Source: Atopsyche davidsoni
Lineage: Eukaryota > Arthropoda > Insecta > Trichoptera > Hydrobiosidae
Assembly: GCA_022113835.1 (NCBI GenBank)
Contig: JAILWY010000012.1
Coordinates: 15,314,001-15,378,000, forward strand
Length of the DNA stretch: 64,000 bases
Direction: 5' to 3'
Shown here piece after piece: positions 58,581-64,000 of the stretch. The position numbers and the translations under genes are program-made. Each line of letters begins with the position of its first letter. Position 1 is the first letter of the stretch. The notes beneath the pieces were generated by a model. It was given only the letters and a program-made list of their open reading frames with translations, was not told where the DNA came from and made no database searches.

Positions 58581-61560
58581 CTATCATCCAAAAATCACAT
58601 TCAACACAGCGTAGTATTTTTAAATGAAACTTCTAGTCTACGCTACATTAAATCTCGATACAAAAATAACCGTTACTTTCCTCACAGATATTCCGGCGGT
58701 TCTTGTTATTTTTCGGCCCACTCATGTAAAGTTCATGATTAATTCCCCATCTTCATTCACTTAAAGGTAATTTGTCTTCATTTTTTTTTTTTTTTTTTTA
58801 ATATTTCGGCTCGATTTCCATTAGGTAATTTTACATAATGGCTAGAGGCCTTGCAATCTTTATGTTTAAATTAAAATTATGAATTGGATTTATTTTACCA
58901 GATAAACCTGTATATTTTTTAATATCTAGACCTATATGATTAATTTAGTAACATTGTGAAAGTGATTTTAATACCTGGAATATTGAGATAGTTAATTAGA
59001 TTTGTAAATGACCTGTTAACTTCAGGCCTTGGGGTTGTCTGCAGAATGAATAATATAAAACTTTAATTTACTTACGTAAAAGAGCATCCTGTTCTGCAAC
59101 CTTTCACAGTAGTTTGATTGATACACTTTAAAATATTTAATGAGATCTTAAAACCTTTGGAGAACCTTTAAGATACTTATTAAATGAACGCCAATGTATG
59201 TTTTCAACACCATTATAACTAAATTTATTTTTATATTAATGTTTATGCTTAACTGTATTTTTTTCAATTATGTAAGAAAAGTATGCTACTGGCATATATT
59301 TTAATATATAAAAAAAATATTTAGAACAGTCTCTCCAAAATAATTGCAGATTATCTTCAGGTATGACTTTTAAAGACAGAAGATAATATTTAGAACTCCT
59401 TGTTGACTCAATATCTTAACTGTATATAAACCACCCTAAACCACCCTACTACTAAGAATTGGGGGCGGAAGCGGAAGTAAGGCAAGCGAGCAAGCCGTAA
59501 TAAGCTATTAGAAGCAATATCCGGTTTGTTGCGCCTTGTACAAGAAAATAACTTTTTTTTTGAATCTCTAAGACTTTTCTTTCTTTTCCACAAAAATAGA
59601 TAGATTTAGTTCCTGGTAGAAATGAATCACGATTGATGAGAACATCGTTTTTGTTAGTAAATATTTGAAAATAATACGTACACTCACCATTAATATGAGG
59701 TTTGAATTTAATTTTGATCTCATGTAAACATTTCCTGCTTAGAAAATTTTATAAATTTATTTTTTTTATGTAAAAAAAATAAATTTATAAACATAAACTA
59801 TCATATTTTAAAAATTGAAAATGATGCAAATCTGTTGACAATTAAAACTAGTTTTATTGTATAATTTAGTTTTATATAACCGAAAAAAATACAAATACAC
59901 TTCTGAAATCATCCGTTAGATAGCCCGCCACCTTTTAATGTTCTTAACTTATCATAAGAACCCTCTTTTATAATGATTTAAGTATTGTAATTACTTTTTT
60001 GTCAATTATTACAAAGCATAATAAATATGTTTCAAATTATAAATCGCATGTCAATTACGTGTCAATTATATTAATTGCATTTTGAACACGCTATAAAATC
60101 AAACCCAATTCTGTTGCCAGCACGAAAAATAATCAATTTTCAGTTTTGGGATTCATCAATTATCCATTTCGAAACAATTAATCATCGGTTGCCAGCATCC
60201 AGCATATATCACGTAAGTATGAGTTGACCTCACGAGCTCTGCACAAAAACTCTTTACCTTCTTACCACCAGTCAAACGTCTGTCTATGGAAATTGGAAAG
60301 CCAAAGAGCATCACTTAATGAGAAGAAATCAATCATTAATATTTGCAATATCAAAATAATTGGTTATAATTGATAAAACAAATATTCATGTTTTTTTTTC
60401 TGTGTGAGTTGCCAATTTCTGGGTGTGATCCATTTTATTTATTAGCCTTCACGTTCTGAAACAGGCAGCGTAATAAATTATTCCAATGCAGTATTGGATA
60501 CAAAGATAGATTAAATCAATATTTTTAATCAATGATGTAATATGCAGATGTAATCACTTGGAAAAAATAAGTGATGTTATGTTTAATTGTGGATTCATTG
60601 CCGTTTTCTTTTTTTTGTTTGTATATTTACAAGTAAAGATCAGTATAATGGAAATAAAAATTTACGACCAAATAAAGAGATAATTTTATTGTAAGTGTAA
60701 CGTAATCCAAAGGTCTTTATCAATACAATCTCCGATTAGATACGCAATATTTTTATGTGGACCTTTATTTTTCTAAGCTTTCCTGAAAATAAAATGACAA
60801 TACATTTACTATTGGTTGGGTATCTTTTGTGATGTTATAATAAAGTTTACTGCTTAGAGTTTATATGAATAGAATAGAAACTAAGCTTTTAAAATTTATA
60901 TTTATATTAATGTCTCTGTGTTTTCAGTCAATCTTACGAATATCAAAATGATTTATCAATTCAAAGTTAAAAGTAAACTCTAAAACGCAATAAAAGCTAC
61001 CATTCACAGCTTTAACGATGAAGACACAATGTTCAGTTTTGCGGAAGTTTCCAAGGTATACAATTTATACAATTTATATTATCTATAGATTCTAGCTATT
61101 TTTTCAAGATCAATATCAAAATCATTTTCACGAGTTTTTCTGTTGATTTTACACAAAGCAAAAGAGAAGAGCCTAAATAAATTTACTGTAACCAAGAATA
61201 CTTCGGTTATGAAAATCTATCAGATTCCATCGACATGAACCGGTGGCATAACAATATGGCTGGGTTTCCCCGACGAATTAAAAACAGTATGAGAGTATAA
61301 AAAAAGATCGTTAGAGAGGTTGATCCAAACCTTCACCACCATTCGCTAAACAATTTCTGCTTAAACCATTATTAAAATACGTAATAATGCTTTTTATTTC
61401 GTAGTTTTATAGTTGTTTAGTCATAAAGGTTGTAAAATCATAAAAATATAAAATCAACCGTGACGTTATCATACTAGCATTTACACGGATCTAGTTTAGC
61501 TTGTAGCTCAGCAGAACACGCAAAGAACTTTTTTTTCAATATGCTTTAAAACAATATTTA
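58581..61560. other. AT-rich desert, no gene seen
   Basis: A/T-rich with a run of about 21 T near 58780. A 61-codon minus frame at 59408-59593 overlaps a small mixed patch (GGGGGCGGAAGCGGAAGTAA) and is unrecognised. A balanced patch lies around 60170-60310. Nothing else supported. Confidence 0.55.
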
Positions 61561-61564
61561 TATG

Positions 61565-62110
61565 AATTGAGCAAAATTACCCCGCGCGTCCGATTAAAAT
61601 CATAGAGGCGACACGAACTCCACACGAAGAAGATATACAATTATTAATTATGAATATAAAAAAAAAACGAAGTGGGCCGCGTTTTTATATATTGTTTGAG
61701 AAAGCTGCGCCTCAGTAAGCACCCAATTAATAACACCTTCATCAAACAAAACCTCGCAGCAGCCGTTACGCAAGTCTGTTATCTCAGGCGCCTGGTCCCC
61801 GATCGGCATCATCTAGATGAAATCAATTAAGTCGTAATAAATTAGAAAGCCTTAATGGGCGAAACTGCATGATATTCTGTAATTTTTCACGTCGCTTCCC
61901 ACCGATATCATTAGGAGCGATTATTGCAGAGGCTCTCACCTTTCGCGGCGTGTCGGGCTCTCCTTGTGTTTATCGAACAATCTTCGCGGTGTGATTCTGG
62001 CGCACGGAAAGTTTTTTTTTTTTTTTTTGTGTATAAATGAGACATTTGTGTCGGGACCTCCCGCCGGGCAGGCTGAGCAAACACTCCGAGAGGAGGGCAA
62101 GTCGGAGTGA
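61565..62110. promoter_or_regulatory. Large homeodomain-rich candidate enhancer
   Basis: The longest island in the window, about 545 bp. It holds TTATTAATTA (61641-61650), CCAATTAATAAC starting at 61723, TCAATTAAG near 61823, ATCTAGAT (61811-61818) and CTTAATGGGC, set among CpG-rich blocks, and ends in an 18-20 base T run and a GC-rich tail. No open frame of note. The size and density of homeodomain cores make it the best enhancer candidate here; still inference. Confidence 0.4.
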
Positions 62111-62925
62111 AATGATTAGAATTTTGATGTGTTTTTTTTATTGAGTTTGTAAATAAGGATTGTTGACATTGCTTTGTTGTTGTTTTTAATTATGAATATT
62201 TATTTTTTTGTAAATTGATGATGATCCGATAACGTGCTGTCGATATAGGAAACCAATCAGCTGTCGTATAAAATTTTAATATATTTATTATATTAAGAAA
62301 GTTTTTTCCTTGTCTCCCAATTATTTTTTTATTTATGTACTATATATAGCAAAAAAAATACTTGTGTAAACATAAATTATCCTACTGTATTTTTTAATAT
62401 CTTTATATCCTTATTATTACCAGTTTTGATGATGATCCTTATTTTTACCAAAATAAATGTGTTATTCAGTTAATAAACAAAAAATAGAAGAACTTTATAA
62501 TTAAGATTATATATATTTGACATTGAAGCATATATTTTTTTATGTCAAACTACCTTAATATCACAGTTTTCTGCAATCTTTAACTATAAAAATGCTGTAG
62601 TTTATTTATAAGAAAACTATGTCCTGAAAACGTTATGGAAATTTATTTCATTATTTAATTGTGCAGTAATATAAATTCAAATTTAATGGCTGCTAATGAT
62701 TAGTATCTCTAAGTATATTGAACTGCAAAATACTCCCATTAGCTACACTGATGATTGAAAGCAATTAAGACCTACTGAAAACAGCTGTGTGCACGCGTAG
62801 AATATTATACTTTCTTAGTTGATTGTATGTATGTATATATATAAGAGTCTACTGTAACACAAACGAATCAATTACCTGCAAATAACATTTTCAAAACTTG
62901 ATTCCACTGACATACTGATATTTGG
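62111..62925. other. AT-rich spacer, no gene seen
   Basis: A/T-rich with no open frames, repeats or RNA genes identified. Confidence 0.6.
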
Positions 62926-62929
62926 AGAT

Positions 62930-63260
62930 TTCTCGCTTCGGAGGCAGCCTTTCTACGGGCCGCACAGTTCGAACTGGTTCCCTTTGTTTTCGATCAAATG
63001 ACTTTACTAATGTCGCATTTAAAACACTCAAGACAGCCCATGGGAATATCTGCGGAGCGATTTATTACGGCCCTCGTTCCTTGTCTATCATTCTGGAATC
63101 AAGATGATATCTCATTTTATTATTTTTATGACCGCGGGGTGCCCGATACGTCCGGCGGTATCTCCCGATCTAGCTCCACTAAGCATACAGCGCTGCGTTT
63201 GATGAATTGTACAAAGGTTTGTTTATTGTGACTCGAGTCCAAAGGCGAGCGGCCATGATT
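62930..63260. other. GC-richer island with overlapping frames
   Basis: Balanced island of about 330 bp. Two plus frames (61 and 77 codons) overlap in different phases and neither has a domain. Candidate conserved noncoding element. Confidence 0.3.
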
Positions 63261-64000
63261 GAAAGTTGTCCCAAACGATTTGATTAAGATATTTGAATTA
63301 ATATAATTGACAGATAAATTATAAATACCGTCGTGAGATCCTTGTTAGTGCTGGCCAGCAACTTTGGCCCATTCTAAAATGCTTCCAAGATCAATTTTTG
63401 TCAGTTCAGTTGATAGTATTTAAAATATTTTCTTGTGCACAAATATTATTTTTTATGATGACCGTTAAATTGTTTTGGAAAAATATGGATAAATACATTT
63501 TTTTTCTATAAAATCATATTCGGTTTGCATTTTCATGTATAAATTTTTTACTATCAATAATTAATGGCATAAATTACGGCATTGCTTGTGTTACTATGCT
63601 AAAAAAAATTAGATCCATAATTATTGGTGAACAGTTTTAATTTGTGCATATTTATTAAAATCTTTTCGCTCCAATCTTAGCCCTTTTATATATTTATATT
63701 ATTACAATAATGCTTTTGAATATTTTTTTACCAAAATTAACCATTTAATGAAATTTATAGAAAAGGAATGTATACGTGATACATTACTAAAATTTATGCG
63801 GCTGATACTGACAATAATAATTTTTATATTGTATATTTGTAATATATACTACTTTTTATTATTGTTATACATACATATTCAAAAATACAAAAAAAACCAG
63901 AAGAGTTTTTAAAATATGATGATATACAATATTGTGGATAATTAGGATGAAAGAAGGTTCCATTATGCTTTTCTCAATTTATGTGATCTAACAATTGCCG
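63261..64000. other. AT-rich spacer, no gene seen
   Basis: A/T-rich to the window end; no feature identified. Confidence 0.6.

Noticed and set aside
1..64000. CRISPR array, prophage, operon or ribosomal RNA genes
   Set aside because: The composition, lack of long frames and repeat types are eukaryotic; no evenly spaced direct repeats with unique spacers and no rRNA-like sequence were seen.

Overview
The window is AT-rich eukaryotic DNA, roughly two thirds A+T by eye. It has no operon structure and no long open reading frames. Its repeats are a hAT-type MITE, Penelope-like fragments, a tRNA-derived repeat family and a decayed LINE reverse transcriptase. That mix points to an arthropod, most likely an insect. 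The order cannot be settled from the sequence alone; Lepidoptera is plausible but unproven.

No intact protein-coding gene can be supported. The longest open frames (about 98 to 131 codons) fit what chance gives in 64 kb at this composition, and most lie in short GC-richer islands where several frames are open at once. The window reads as a gene desert or a very long intron. Long AT-rich tracts are punctuated by about 25 islands of 150-550 bp with near-balanced composition. Many islands carry homeodomain, forkhead, T-box, CRE or POU-like motifs, so they are candidate conserved regulatory elements, though conservation cannot be tested here.

Layout: 1-6 kb has islands and AT-rich spacer. 6.0-6.7 kb has a GC island, two short unexplained frames and a near-canonical type I hammerhead ribozyme followed by a short ORF start, read as the 5' end of a Penelope-like element. 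14.2-20.1 kb has several copies of a second ribozyme-like family, including a 745 bp fold-back and a perfect 33 bp hairpin, plus a LINE reverse-transcriptase pseudogene at 17.7-18.0 kb. 32.6 kb has an unrecognised 99-codon frame. 37.0-37.8 kb has a complete hAT MITE with a perfect 8 bp target-site duplication, next to a head-to-head pair of tRNA-derived repeats. 46.5-48.1 kb has a diverged tandem array of about nine 161-187 bp units growing from the edge of a GC island. 51.6-54.3 kb has two direct copies of a roughly 405 bp sequence with more ribozyme-family fragments between them. 57.7-58.3 kb has a 250 bp fold-back and another copy of the tRNA-derived family. 58.4-63.3 kb holds further islands, one with a perfect CRE palindrome.

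The most notable structure is the pair of repeat families that share one layout: a hammerhead-like fold, then 30-80 bases, then an ATG opening a peptide of the form M-[DE]-[LF]-H-Q. One copy has an almost intact ribozyme core. The other family is represented by several copies, all with the same core lesion.
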